From Rhodococcus_G sp042879035 (lineage in GTDB: Bacteria > Actinomycetota > Actinomycetes > Mycobacteriales > Mycobacteriaceae): a DNA stretch of 64,000 nucleotides. The stretch is from NCBI RefSeq assembly GCF_042879035.1, contig NZ_JBIAOU010000007.1:124001-188000 (forward strand), given 5' to 3'. Made by a program: the position numbers and the translations under genes. A model generated the notes under the pieces. That model saw only the letters and a list, made by a program, of their open reading frames with translations. It ran no database searches and was not told the origin of the DNA. Shown piece after piece: positions 8,934 through 17,383 of the stretch; within the stretch, counting starts at the first letter, position 1; each line of letters starts with the position of its first letter.

Positions 8934-8963
8934 TTGAGGCTTAGGTTAGTCTGTGGCTAGTGT
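8934..8963 (+). promoter_or_regulatory. Candidate amidase promoter
   Basis: TTGAGG (8934-8939), an 18-base spacer and TAGTGT (8958-8963) form a reasonable promoter for the amidase gene, giving a leader of about 115 bases. The spacer contains TTAGGTTAG (8941-8949), which matches one half of the DtxR/IdeR iron box. The other half is not conserved, so iron control is only a possibility. Confidence 0.35.
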
Positions 8964-9086
8964 GGCAAGAGTGATCGGCATTGGCAACATCTGTCACACA
9001 CGTAACACCAGCATCGCAGCTCGTCGGGGGAAGCCGGCTCGGAGGGCTGTGCACCGCACACGTCAGTAGCAACCGAGGGAGCAGCT

Positions 9087-11186
9087 GTGCCGCACCGTCG
9101 ACCGAAACCGTCGATCGTCCTTGGGACGGTGGCCGCCGTCGCCATCGCGACCCCGTTCGCGGTCTGGGGCGTCACGAGCACCTCCGGGATCCGCTCGACC
9201 TCCGACTCGTCCACCGTTGCCATCCCGACCCAGATCGCCGAGATCGCCCTCACCCAGGTGCCCGACATCGTCATCCCGATCCGCGACCTGACGGGCCTCG
9301 ACCTCCCGGACCTGCGGCTGTCCGACCTGCGAAAGCTGCCGGTACCCACGGAAATCCCTGTCCCCCAGGGCCTTCCCCTTCCGGAGGGCATCACCCTTCC
9401 GGAGACGATCACGCTGCCGACGGGACTGTTGCCGGCGGCGACCGGCGACGTCGCGCAGCCCGTCGCCCCGTCGACCGCGGCACCCGCCGTCCCGGACCCG
9501 GAGACCGAGCTCGGCGCCGCGGTCAAGGAGATCACCCGCGATACCCCGTTCAGCATGATCGCGCTGACCTCCGATCTCGGCGCGACCGCCGCGAAGGTCC
9601 GCGCCAAGCTCGCGGACGGATCGTGGGGTCCGTGGTTCACCACCGAGCAGCTCGACTCCCGCAGGGACGACCAGACCGCCCCGGGCGGCAAGACCGGAAC
9701 GGAACCGATCTACGTCGGCGACACCACCGCCGTGCAGGTGCTGGTGACGCAGGCCGCCGACGCGGTCGCCGGACTCGCGGACGCCGCTCCGGCACTGCCG
9801 AACGTGCTCACCCCGACCGACCCGGCGCAAGCCCCCATCCCGTTCGCGCCCGCCGCCGTCAGCACCCCGCTGCGCGGCCAGGACACGGTGCAGCAGCTGG
9901 CCGACGCCGTCAGCGCGGTGCTCATCGCGCCGGGATCCGGCGGCTCGGACGGCGCGCTCGCCGACATCGCCACTCCGATCGGCGGCAACGGACCGAACGT
10001 GATCACCCGCGCCCAGTGGGGCGCCGACGAGTCGATCCGCTGCCAGAGCCCCACCTACGACGACATGCTCGGCGGCGCGACCGTGCACCACACCGCGGGC
10101 AGCAACGACTACACCCGCGCCGAGTCGGCGGGGATCGTCCGCGCGATCTACGCCTACCACGCGCAGACGCTCGGCTGGTGCGACATCGGGTACAACGCCC
10201 TCGTCGACAAGTACGGCCAGATCTTCGAGGGCCGCGCGGGCGGCCTGGACCGCAACGTGCAGGGCGCGCACGCCGGCGGGTTCAACGAGAACACCTTCGG
10301 CATCGCGATGATGGGCGACTTCTCCACCGTCTCGCCGCCGCAGGCGACGGTCGACGCCGTCGGCAAGTTCCTCGGCTGGCGGCTCGCCAAGGCCGGGCTC
10401 GACCCGACCGGCTACACCACGATGTACTCGGAGGGCACCGAGTTCACCGCGTACCCGCAGGGTGCGGCCGTGGACCTGCCGATCATCTTCGCGCACCGCG
10501 ACGTCGGGCTCACCAGCTGCCCAGGCGACGCCGGCTACGCGAAGATGGACCAGATCCGCTCGATCGCCAAGGCGAACTACGGCGGGTCGGCGAGCGTGGA
10601 CAGCTCGAACGGCACCGTGGCCGCGGCGCCGCAGGCCCCGGCGACCACCGCGGCGCCGGCCCCCGCGAACACCGGCGAAGCCGTCGGCGCGCTGGTGACG
10701 CAGCTGCTGAAGATGACCGACCAGTCCCCCCTCGCCCAGAAGTGGCTTGCGGAGGGCGGCGAGACGGGCCGGCTCGGTGCGGCGCTGTCCGGTGAGCTGC
10801 CCGCGAAGGCGGGCAACCTGATCGCGAAGTTCGTCAACGGCGCGATCGCCACCTCCCCGAACGGCGGGGTGTGGACGGTGCTCGGCTCGATCTACGACGC
10901 GTGGGAGGCGAGCGGCCTCGACGCCGGCGTGTTGGGGCTGCCGATCAGTGACGAGTACTCGGTGCCGGACGGCATGCGCGCCGACTTCGAGCAGGGTTCG
11001 CTGATCTTCAACGAACTCACCGGCGTGGTGACGACGGTGCTGAAGACGTACGCCGACACCTACGCGCAGACGTACCAGGATCTCGCCCCGGCCGATGCCG
11101 CCGCCCCGGTGAACCCGGCCCCGGCCGACCAGCAGGCACCGGCCCCGGCCGAGGCCCTCGTCCCGGCTCCGGCGCCCGCCGGCTGA
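9087..11186 (+). CDS. N-acetylmuramoyl-L-alanine amidase, PGRP type with LGFP repeats
   Basis: This exported 699-residue protein has a signal anchor (residues 8-30), a Pro-rich region, and a peptidoglycan-recognition/amidase-2 domain from about residue 303 to 510. Zinc ligands are evident: His334 (TVHHTAGS), His470 (AHRDVG) and Cys478 (SCPGD). The C-terminal part carries LGFP-like repeats (GVLGLPISDE) and an Ala/Pro tail. It would cut the bond between glycan and stem peptide. It corresponds by position to mycobacterial Rv3811. GAGGGAG (9074-9080) supports the GTG start. Confidence 0.92.
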   Translation: MPHRRPKPSIVLGTVAAVAIATPFAVWGVTSTSGIRSTSDSSTVAIPTQIAEIALTQVPDIVIPIRDLTGLDLPDLRLSDLRKLPVPTEIPVPQGLPLPEGITLPETITLPTGLLPAATGDVAQPVAPSTAAPAVPDPETELGAAVKEITRDTPFSMIALTSDLGATAAKVRAKLADGSWGPWFTTEQLDSRRDDQTAPGGKTGTEPIYVGDTTAVQVLVTQAADAVAGLADAAPALPNVLTPTDPAQAPIPFAPAAVSTPLRGQDTVQQLADAVSAVLIAPGSGGSDGALADIATPIGGNGPNVITRAQWGADESIRCQSPTYDDMLGGATVHHTAGSNDYTRAESAGIVRAIYAYHAQTLGWCDIGYNALVDKYGQIFEGRAGGLDRNVQGAHAGGFNENTFGIAMMGDFSTVSPPQATVDAVGKFLGWRLAKAGLDPTGYTTMYSEGTEFTAYPQGAAVDLPIIFAHRDVGLTSCPGDAGYAKMDQIRSIAKANYGGSASVDSSNGTVAAAPQAPATTAAPAPANTGEAVGALVTQLLKMTDQSPLAQKWLAEGGETGRLGAALSGELPAKAGNLIAKFVNGAIATSPNGGVWTVLGSIYDAWEASGLDAGVLGLPISDEYSVPDGMRADFEQGSLIFNELTGVVTTVLKTYADTYAQTYQDLAPADAAAPVNPAPADQQAPAPAEALVPAPAPAG

Positions 11187-11233
11187 CACCACCTTCACCG
11201 GGCCCGGCCCTCTCCCGGCCCTCCCCCCTTTCG

Positions 11234-11284
11234 GGCTGAAGGCGGCCTTCGTGCGGCTACACCGCACGAAGGCCGCCTTCAGCC
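11234..11284. repeat. 51-base palindromic repeat, copy 1
   Basis: Two perfect 23-base arms flank the loop CTACA. The left arm begins GGCTGAAGGCGGCCTTCG. It lies in the gap between the convergent amidase and HAD genes and would fold into a very strong hairpin in either transcript. Four more copies, all exactly 51 bases, occur in this window. Confidence 0.9.
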
Positions 11285-11330
11285 GTTGGAGGGGACTCGA
11301 CGCCGGGGGGAGCACGGCGCGGCGCAGGTG

Positions 11331-12170
11331 TCAGTTCCACCACCGTTCGAGGATCCGCGCCACCCCGTTGTCGGTGTTCGACGCAGTGACCTCGTCGGCG
11401 GCGGCGATCGCGTCGTCGTGTGCGTTCGCGACGGCGACACCGTGCCGCGCCATCGTCAGCATCGGGACGTCGTTGGGCATGTCCCCGAACGCGAGGATCG
11501 CCGGGTCCACGAAGCCGAGATGTTCCGCGAGCGCCCGCAGCCCGGATGCCTTCGTCACGCCCGGCGCCGCGATCTCGATCAGTCCGTTGTTGGTCGAGAA
11601 CGTCAGGTCGACGCGGTCTCCGACGAGGGGGGCGAGCCGGTCGATCATGTGCGAGCTCGCGATGCCGGGCAGTCGGATCAGCAGCTTGACCGCCGGATGG
11701 CCGAGCACTTCCTCCGCGGACACCTCGGTGGTGTCCGGGTTGAGCCAGGCGTGCTCGTAACCGGGGGCGCTGACGAACTGCGGGGTGGCGGCGTCGTAGG
11801 CACTGACCCCGACCCGTTCGGCGGCGAGTCCGCACCCCGGCAGTGCCTCCTCGGCCAGTGCGGCCACCCAGTCCAGCGTCTCGGTGGACAGGGTGACGGA
11901 GCCCAGTACCCGGTCGGCGCCGCTGTCGTAGAGGACGGCGCCGTTCGCGCACACGGCGAGTGGTGCGTAGCCGAGTCCGTCGACGACCGGAGCGATCCAC
12001 CGTGGGGGCCGCCCGGTGGCCAGCACGAACCGCGCACCGTCCGAGACGGCCGCCTGCACGGCGGCGCGGGTGCGGGCACTGACCTTCTCGTCGTCGTCGA
12101 TCAAGGTTCCGTCGACGTCGCTGGCGATCAGGTCGGGCTTGGCGTGGCGGTGATCCTGCACTGCACCCAT
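11331..12170 (-). CDS. HAD-superfamily (Cof-type) phosphatase
   Basis: This cytosolic sugar-phosphatase-like protein of 279 residues has all the HAD motifs. They are SDVDGTL (nucleophile Asp), LATGRPP (Ser/Thr motif), the Lys in GVTKASGL, and FGDMPNDVPM (metal-binding Asp). The cap between motifs I and III is of Cof/C2 type. By position it matches Rv3813c. The ATG at 12170 is used because the longer reading adds a basic, non-conserved tail. The substrate is unknown. Confidence 0.9.
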   Translation of the reverse strand: MGAVQDHRHAKPDLIASDVDGTLIDDDEKVSARTRAAVQAAVSDGARFVLATGRPPRWIAPVVDGLGYAPLAVCANGAVLYDSGADRVLGSVTLSTETLDWVAALAEEALPGCGLAAERVGVSAYDAATPQFVSAPGYEHAWLNPDTTEVSAEEVLGHPAVKLLIRLPGIASSHMIDRLAPLVGDRVDLTFSTNNGLIEIAAPGVTKASGLRALAEHLGFVDPAILAFGDMPNDVPMLTMARHGVAVANAHDDAIAAADEVTASNTDNGVARILERWWN

Positions 12171-12258
12171 CTTGCCGCACCGGGTGCGAGCCCGCCCGAC
12201 GCACCGCCGCGGGCACCGCAATCGCGTTGCGGGACGGAATGATTCCCCGAGCGGCGCC

Positions 12259-12939
12259 CTATCGGACGGCGGCGATGCCGTCGAGGATGAGGTCGACGCC
12301 GGCGAGGAACTGTTCACGGTCGTCGTGGTCGCGCAACTGCGTCGCCACCCGACGCACGAACGGGTACCTCGCGGCGTCGAGTTGCGTCCATCGCTCGGCG
12401 ACGGTGGCGAGGAAGGCCGATCGATCCGTCTCGCGCGGGAGAAGTCGCGCGCCGGCGGCGTACTGTCCGGCGAGGCCGAGGAGGTAGCTCACGAGCGCGG
12501 ACGCCGCGTCGAACTGCGCGCCCTCGGGGACGCCGAGCGCGCGCAGTGGCCGGCCGACGGCTTCGAAGATCTGCACGATCGCGGACTGCCAGGGCTCGCG
12601 GGTGAGTTGGGTGCCCACCCACGGGTGCGCGTCGATGGCGTCGAACGCTCCCGAGGCGACGGCGCGGATCGACTCCCGGGGCCCGGCCTCCTCCGGGATC
12701 GCCGTCAGGACGCGGGCGATGACGCCGTCGGCGGCCGCGGCGAGCAGCTCGTCCTTGTTGGCGACGTGCCAGTAGATCGCCCCGCTCCCGGTTTCCAGGT
12801 GAGCCGCGAGTGCGCGGAAGGTCAGGGCCTTCTCCCCGTCGGTGTCGAGGATCTCGATCGCCGCTCCGACGATCCGTTCCTTCGAGAGCGCGTCCGTCCG
12901 GCGTTCGGTCCGCTGGGGTCTGATGGCCATGCGCTCCAT
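12259..12939 (-). CDS. TetR repressor of the adjacent TetX-like gene
   Basis: The 226-residue protein has a TetR helix-turn-helix (IVGAAIEILDTDGEKALTFR to SGAIYWHVANKDELL) and a C-terminal domain resembling that of the classical tetracycline repressor. The ATG at 12939 is favoured because a TAGTGT -10 lies four bases upstream. An upstream ATG at 12969 would place operator DNA inside the coding region. The gene is divergent from a flavin monooxygenase, and two identical operators lie between them. It probably represses both genes and responds to the monooxygenase substrate. Confidence 0.88.
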   Translation of the reverse strand: MERMAIRPQRTERRTDALSKERIVGAAIEILDTDGEKALTFRALAAHLETGSGAIYWHVANKDELLAAAADGVIARVLTAIPEEAGPRESIRAVASGAFDAIDAHPWVGTQLTREPWQSAIVQIFEAVGRPLRALGVPEGAQFDAASALVSYLLGLAGQYAAGARLLPRETDRSAFLATVAERWTQLDAARYPFVRRVATQLRDHDDREQFLAGVDLILDGIAAVR

Positions 12940-12950
12940 CTTGACACTAC

Positions 12951-12990
12951 TGGAACGTTGTTCCAACATGGGTTGTGGAACATCGTTCCA
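12951..12990. promoter_or_regulatory. Twin operators TGGAAC-N3-GTTCCA
   Basis: Two perfect palindromes, TGGAACGTTGTTCCA (12951-12965) and TGGAACATCGTTCCA (12976-12990), are 25 bases apart in the divergent tetR/monooxygenase gap. On the plus strand the first falls in the spacer of a TTGACA (12941-12946) and CAACAT (12964-12969) promoter. The second covers the probable start of transcription. This is the classic layout of an autoregulated TetR pair. Confidence 0.85.
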
Positions 12991-13013
12991 TTCCCAGACG
13001 AAAGGAGCCCCTC

Positions 13014-14174
13014 ATGACGACACCGGTCACGATCATCGGCGCGGGCCTCGGCGGCCTCACCCTCGCCCGCGTCCTCCACGTCCACGGCATCCCCACGACG
13101 GTCTACGAGGCGGATCCGTCGGCGGACGCCCGCACACAGGGCGGCCAACTCGACATTCACGAGCACGTCGGGCAGGTCGCCCTCGCCGCGGCCGGCCTCA
13201 CCGACGAGTTCCGCGCGATCGTCCACGCGGGCGGCGAGGCGTCGCGCGTGCTCGACCGCCACGCCACCGTGCTGTTCGAGGAACTCGACGGCGGCGCGGG
13301 TGGGCGTCCCGAGGTGCTCCGCGGAGATCTGCGTCGGATCCTGCTCGACTCCCTGCCCGACGGGACCGTCGAGTGGGGACGCAGGGTCACCGGGGTCGCC
13401 TCGCTCGGGGACGGAGGCGATGGCCGACATGCGGGTCGAGCACGGCACGTGCTGACCTTCGCGGACGGCGCCGACGTGACCACCGGCCTTCTCGTCGGCG
13501 CCGACGGCGCCTGGTCCAGGATCCGGCCACTGCTCTCCGACGCGACACCCGAGTACGCGGGCACCACGTTCGTCGAGACGTATCTGTACGACGTCGACGA
13601 GCGGCATGCCGCGGCGGCCGCGGCGGTGGGCAGCGGCGCCCTGTACGCGCTCTCCCCGGGCCAGGCGATCCAGGCGCACCGCGAGGCGCACGGCGTCCTG
13701 CACACCTACGTCGCGCTGAGCAGGCCCGAGGAGTGGGTCGCGAGCATCGACTTCACCGACGCCACCACCGCGACCGCCCGTGTCGCGGCCGAGTTCGAGG
13801 GGTGGGCACCGGAGCTCACCGCACTGATCACCGACGGGGACACCCCGCCGATCGCGCGCCCGATCCACACCCTCCCCGACGGACACCGATGGGACCGGGT
13901 ACCCGGAGTGACACTCGTCGGTGACGCCGCGCACCTGATGCCGCCGGCCGGTGACGGCGCGAACCTGGCGATGCTCGACGGCGCCGAACTCGCGCAGGCG
14001 ATCGCCGCGCACCCCGACGACATCGAAGCCGCACTGACCGCCTACGAAGCGGCACTGTTCCCCCGCAGCGAGGCAGCCGCCGCCGACTCACGCGAGATTC
14101 ACGAGCTCCTCCTCGGCGACCGCGCACCGTTCGGCTTCGTCGACTTCTTCACCGGCACCCGCGCGGACGCCTGA
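13014..14174 (+). CDS. FAD-dependent monooxygenase, TetX-like
   Basis: This 386-residue class A flavin monooxygenase has the Rossmann motif GAGLGG (residues 9-14), a TetX-like segment GGQLDIHEHVGQ, the DG motif VGADGAWSR, and the GD motif LVGDAAHLMPPAGDGAN. TetX enzymes hydroxylate and inactivate tetracyclines, and relatives act on rifamycins or aromatic compounds. Linkage to a TetR regulator with a tetracycline-repressor-like C-terminus supports a drug or aromatic polyketide substrate, but this is inference. AAGGAG at 13002-13007 fixes the ATG. Confidence 0.87.
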   Translation: MTTPVTIIGAGLGGLTLARVLHVHGIPTTVYEADPSADARTQGGQLDIHEHVGQVALAAAGLTDEFRAIVHAGGEASRVLDRHATVLFEELDGGAGGRPEVLRGDLRRILLDSLPDGTVEWGRRVTGVASLGDGGDGRHAGRARHVLTFADGADVTTGLLVGADGAWSRIRPLLSDATPEYAGTTFVETYLYDVDERHAAAAAAVGSGALYALSPGQAIQAHREAHGVLHTYVALSRPEEWVASIDFTDATTATARVAAEFEGWAPELTALITDGDTPPIARPIHTLPDGHRWDRVPGVTLVGDAAHLMPPAGDGANLAMLDGAELAQAIAAHPDDIEAALTAYEAALFPRSEAAAADSREIHELLLGDRAPFGFVDFFTGTRADA

Positions 14175-14179
14175 CCCGC

Positions 14180-14860
14180 TCACCTCGACGCCAGCACCCG
14201 CTCGAGCGCGTCGGTCGGCGGGGTCTGCACCTTCGGCGCCCGGTCCGAGAGCATGTCGAGGACGGCCTTCGGGCGGGCGAGCCACTCGCGGGCGGTGTTG
14301 CGGGCGATGGTGATCGTGCGGCAGTCGCAGTCGCCGCGCACCCCGTCCGCGTCGATGCCCGCATGCCGGCACAGCGCCACCGCCCGGGTGACGTGCGGAT
14401 CCTGGCTCACGATCAGCGCCCGGCGCACACCGAACGTCCGGGCGGCCCGCACACAGGTGTCGTAGGTGTCGAGGCCGTAGTCGTCGCCGACGATCAGGTC
14501 GCGGTCGATCCCCCGGTCCACCAGGTACTGCGTCATCGCGGCGATCTCGTTCCCCGAGGTCCCGTTGGCGTCGCCGGAGACGAGCACCGCTCCGGCCTTG
14601 CCTGTCCTCACCAGTTCGGCACCCACGTCGAGCCGGCCGGCCAGGAACGACATCGGAGCCCCGTCCCGGACCTTCGCCCCGAGCACGATCACCACCGGAG
14701 CCTCCGGCGCGTCGGCGACGTCGTGCACCCGGCCCGCGGCGGCCGACGCGACGACGGCCATCGACCCGACCGCGACGAGCACGCCCGCAGCGAGGGCGGC
14801 CGCGCCGGCGATCCCCAGCCGGCGGACCGTCCGCCTCACCGGCACGTCAGGCGTCGCCAC
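14180..14860 (-). CDS. SanA/YdcF-like DUF218 membrane protein
   Basis: The 226-residue protein has one N-terminal membrane segment (about residues 14-45) and a DUF218 domain, with VVIVLGAKVRDGAPMSFLAGRLD and SGDANGTSGNE. The family includes E. coli SanA, which affects envelope permeability to vancomycin. The chemistry is not established. The GTG start overlaps the acyltransferase 3' end by 14 bases, so the two are probably one operon. Six bases separate it from the convergent monooxygenase gene. Confidence 0.85.
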   Translation of the reverse strand: MATPDVPVRRTVRRLGIAGAAALAAGVLVAVGSMAVVASAAAGRVHDVADAPEAPVVIVLGAKVRDGAPMSFLAGRLDVGAELVRTGKAGAVLVSGDANGTSGNEIAAMTQYLVDRGIDRDLIVGDDYGLDTYDTCVRAARTFGVRRALIVSQDPHVTRAVALCRHAGIDADGVRGDCDCRTITIARNTAREWLARPKAVLDMLSDRAPKVQTPPTDALERVLASR

Positions 14861-15599
14861 CCGCTGCCCGGCGGGCCGCCTTGGCCTGCGCCTCCTCGGC
14901 GTCCATCCGGTTGGCCTCCTCGAGCGTCGGCGCGCCGCCGCCGAGCCGTGCGGGCACCCAGTACGCGCCCGCGGGATGCTCGTAGCCGTCCTGCAGCGCG
15001 TGCAGCATGGTCTCCATCGCCGTGTGCACCTTCGCGGTCAGCGCCTCCGCGGGCTCGACCGGCGCGATGGGGGCTCCGACGGCCATCGAGATCGGGGTGT
15101 TGGTGCGTCCCAGTCGTTTCGGATGGCCTTTCGTCCACACCCGCTGCGATCCCCAGATCACCATCGGGATGATCGGTACGTCCGCCTCGATCGCCATCCG
15201 GGCCGCGCCGGACTTGAAGTCCTTGATCTCGAAGCTGCGGCTGATCGTCGCCTCCGGGAACACCCCGATCAGCTCTCCGGCCCGCAAGGCGTCGACGGCG
15301 GCGTGGTACGAGTCGGCACCTGCCGCACGATCGACGGGGATGTGCCGCATGGTCCGCATCATCGGTCCGGAGATCTTGTTGTCGAAGACCTCCTTCTTCG
15401 CCATGAACCGCACGTAGCGCTTCACGTCGCGCACCGGGATCCCCGCATACGTGAAGTCCATGTACCCGGTGTGGTTGATCGCGATGACCGCACCGCCCGA
15501 CGCGGGGATGTGTTCGGAACCGCTGATGGTGAACTTCAGGCCCTCCGCGAAGAACAGCGTGCGGGCGACACCGATGATCGTTCTGTAGAAGGGTTCCAC
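14847..15599 (-). CDS. PlsC-type acyltransferase
   Basis: This is a lysophospholipid or glycerol-phosphate acyltransferase of 250 residues. It has the catalytic NHTGYMD (HX4D) and the substrate motif FPEATISRS. It is the positional counterpart of Rv3814c-Rv3816c and probably makes phosphatidic acid or acylates another envelope lipid. The GTG at 15599 follows a TAGGCT -10 (15612-15607) by seven bases, consistent with a leaderless message. The much longer open frame to 17726 runs through the antisense of the next gene and was not used. Confidence 0.88.
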   Translation of the reverse strand: MEPFYRTIIGVARTLFFAEGLKFTISGSEHIPASGGAVIAINHTGYMDFTYAGIPVRDVKRYVRFMAKKEVFDNKISGPMMRTMRHIPVDRAAGADSYHAAVDALRAGELIGVFPEATISRSFEIKDFKSGAARMAIEADVPIIPMVIWGSQRVWTKGHPKRLGRTNTPISMAVGAPIAPVEPAEALTAKVHTAMETMLHALQDGYEHPAGAYWVPARLGGGAPTLEEANRMDAEEAQAKAARRAAGGDA

Positions 15600-15708
15600 G
15601 CGGGCCAGCCTAGTGTGCGCACGCCCACAGCGCTCCGCCGATCGCGGTAGGTGACCTTCGTCCCGATCCGGACACCTGCCCCGCGCTGCCCGGGACGGTT
15701 TGCCCGAC

Positions 15709-15726
15709 CGCCTACCCTGGTAGGCG
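15709..15726. promoter_or_regulatory. Perfect 8-bp-arm palindrome upstream of the MBL/Rieske gene
   Basis: CGCCTACC-CT-GGTAGGCG is a perfect dyad containing a TACCCT -10 (15713-15718), 27 bases before the GTG of the next gene. It could be an operator for an unknown regulator. No regulator gene is adjacent. Confidence 0.45.
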
Positions 15727-15752
15727 TCGCACCACCGTAGGAGGCAGCACAA

Positions 15753-17300
15753 GTGCAGGTCACGAGCGTCGGACACGCCGGATTCCACATCAAGACCGAG
15801 GCGGGGTCCATCCTCTGCGACCCGTGGGTGAACCCGGCGTACTTCGCCTCGTGGTTCCCCTTCCCCGACAACACTGGCCTCGACTGGGACGCCCTCGGCG
15901 ACGTCGACTACCTGTACGTCTCGCATCTGCACAAGGACCACTTCGACCCGCAGACGCTCACCGAGTACGTCAACAAGGACGCGACGGTGCTGCTGCCCGA
16001 CTACCCGGTGCCGGACCTGCGCCGCGAGCTCGAGAAGCTCGGCTTCACGAAGTTCTTCGAGACCGAGGACTCCGTCAAGCACACCCTGACGGGCCCCCAG
16101 GGCGATCTGGACGTGATGATCGTCGCGCTGCGCGCCCCCGCGGACGGCCCGATCGGCGACTCCGGGCTGATCGTCTCCGACGGCGAGACCACCTGCTTCA
16201 ACATGAACGACGCCCGCCCGGTCGACATGGACGTGCTGCACGACGCGTTCGGGAAGATCGACATCCACCTGCTGCAGTACTCGGGCGCGATCTGGTACCC
16301 GATGGTCTACGACATCCCGACGGGCACCAAACGCAACTTCGGCAAGCAGAAGCGTCAGCGCGGCATGGACCGCTGCCGCAGCTACATCGACCAGGTCGAC
16401 GCCACCTGGGTGGTCCCGTCCGCCGGCCCGCCGGTGTTCCTCGACGACGCGCTGCGCGACCTCAACGACGACCACGACGATCCGGGCAACATCTTCCCCG
16501 ACCAGATCGTCTTCCTCGAGCAGATGCGCATCCACGGCAACGACGGCGGACTGCTGATGATCCCCGGCTCCGTCGTCGACATCCACGGCGCCGACGCGAC
16601 GCTGAGCCACCCGATCCCGGACGCCGACGTCGAGAAGATCTTCTCCGACAAGGCCGCCTACATCGAGGACATGGCGCAACGGATGGCACCGGTCATCGCG
16701 GCGGAGAAGGCGTCGTGGGCGACGGCCGAGGGCGAGCCGCTGCTCGGGCCGCTGAAGGCGAAGTTCGAGCCGATCATGGCGCAGTCGGACCTGATCTGCG
16801 ACGGCATCGGCTACCCCGTCGGCCTGGTGATGGGCGACGAGACCGTCGTCCTCGATTTCCCGAAGCGCGTCGTGCGTGAGCCGATCGAGGGAGAAGGCAA
16901 GTACCGCTACGGTTTCCGCATCGCACCGGAGCTGGTGCGCACGGTGCTGCGCGACGACGAGCCGGACTGGGTGAACACCATCTTCCTGTCCACCCGCTTC
17001 CAGGCGTGGCGGATCGGCGGCTACAACGAATTCCTCTACACCTTCTTCAAGTGCCTGACCGACGAGCGGATCGCCTACGCGGACGGCTGGTTCGCCGAGG
17101 CACACGACGACTCCGCGTCGATCGAGGTGGGCGGCTTCGAGATCCAGCGCCGCTGCCCGCACCTGAAGGCGGACCTGTCCAAGTTCGGCGTCGTCGACGG
17201 CACCACACTGACGTGCAACCTGCACGGCTGGCAGTGGGACCTCGAGTCCGGCCGCTGCAAGACGTCGAAGGGCCACGAGCTGCGCACCGCGAAGCTCTGA
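15753..17300 (+). CDS. Metallo-beta-lactamase-fold protein fused to a Rieske domain
   Basis: The 515-residue protein joins an MBL-type domain (metal motif H58-L-H60-K-D62-H63) to a C-terminal Rieske [2Fe-2S] domain, with ligands Cys468-P-His470 and Cys488-N-L-His491. The same pairing occurs in CMP-N-acetylneuraminate hydroxylase-like proteins and in Rv3818, its positional counterpart. The reaction in actinobacteria is unknown. An oxidoreductase or hydroxylase role on a sugar or lipid is plausible. AGGAGG at 15739-15744 supports the GTG start. Confidence 0.85.
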   Translation: MQVTSVGHAGFHIKTEAGSILCDPWVNPAYFASWFPFPDNTGLDWDALGDVDYLYVSHLHKDHFDPQTLTEYVNKDATVLLPDYPVPDLRRELEKLGFTKFFETEDSVKHTLTGPQGDLDVMIVALRAPADGPIGDSGLIVSDGETTCFNMNDARPVDMDVLHDAFGKIDIHLLQYSGAIWYPMVYDIPTGTKRNFGKQKRQRGMDRCRSYIDQVDATWVVPSAGPPVFLDDALRDLNDDHDDPGNIFPDQIVFLEQMRIHGNDGGLLMIPGSVVDIHGADATLSHPIPDADVEKIFSDKAAYIEDMAQRMAPVIAAEKASWATAEGEPLLGPLKAKFEPIMAQSDLICDGIGYPVGLVMGDETVVLDFPKRVVREPIEGEGKYRYGFRIAPELVRTVLRDDEPDWVNTIFLSTRFQAWRIGGYNEFLYTFFKCLTDERIAYADGWFAEAHDDSASIEVGGFEIQRRCPHLKADLSKFGVVDGTTLTCNLHGWQWDLESGRCKTSKGHELRTAKL

Positions 17301-17308
17301 CCCGCCCC

Positions 17309-17359
17309 GGCTGAAGGCCACCTTCGTGCGATCAGACGAGACGAAGGCCACCTTCAGCC
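17309..17359. repeat. 51-base palindromic repeat, copy 2
   Basis: The element has the same length and the same ends (GGCTGAAGG...CCTTCAGCC) as the other copies. The central triplet of both arms is CCA, so three pairs in the long stem are lost while each AAGG-CCA-CCTT can form its own small hairpin. A GCCCCGG/CCGGGGC pairing extends the stem to 17304-17364. It lies between the convergent MBL/Rieske and ligase genes. Confidence 0.85.
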
Positions 17360-17383
17360 GGGGCAGAGCGTGGGGGGGTGGCG

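Noticed and set aside
8941..8959. IdeR/DtxR iron box near the SpoIID and amidase genes
   Set aside because: Only one half (TTAGGTTAG) fits and overall about 12 of 19 positions match. That is too weak to claim as a site.
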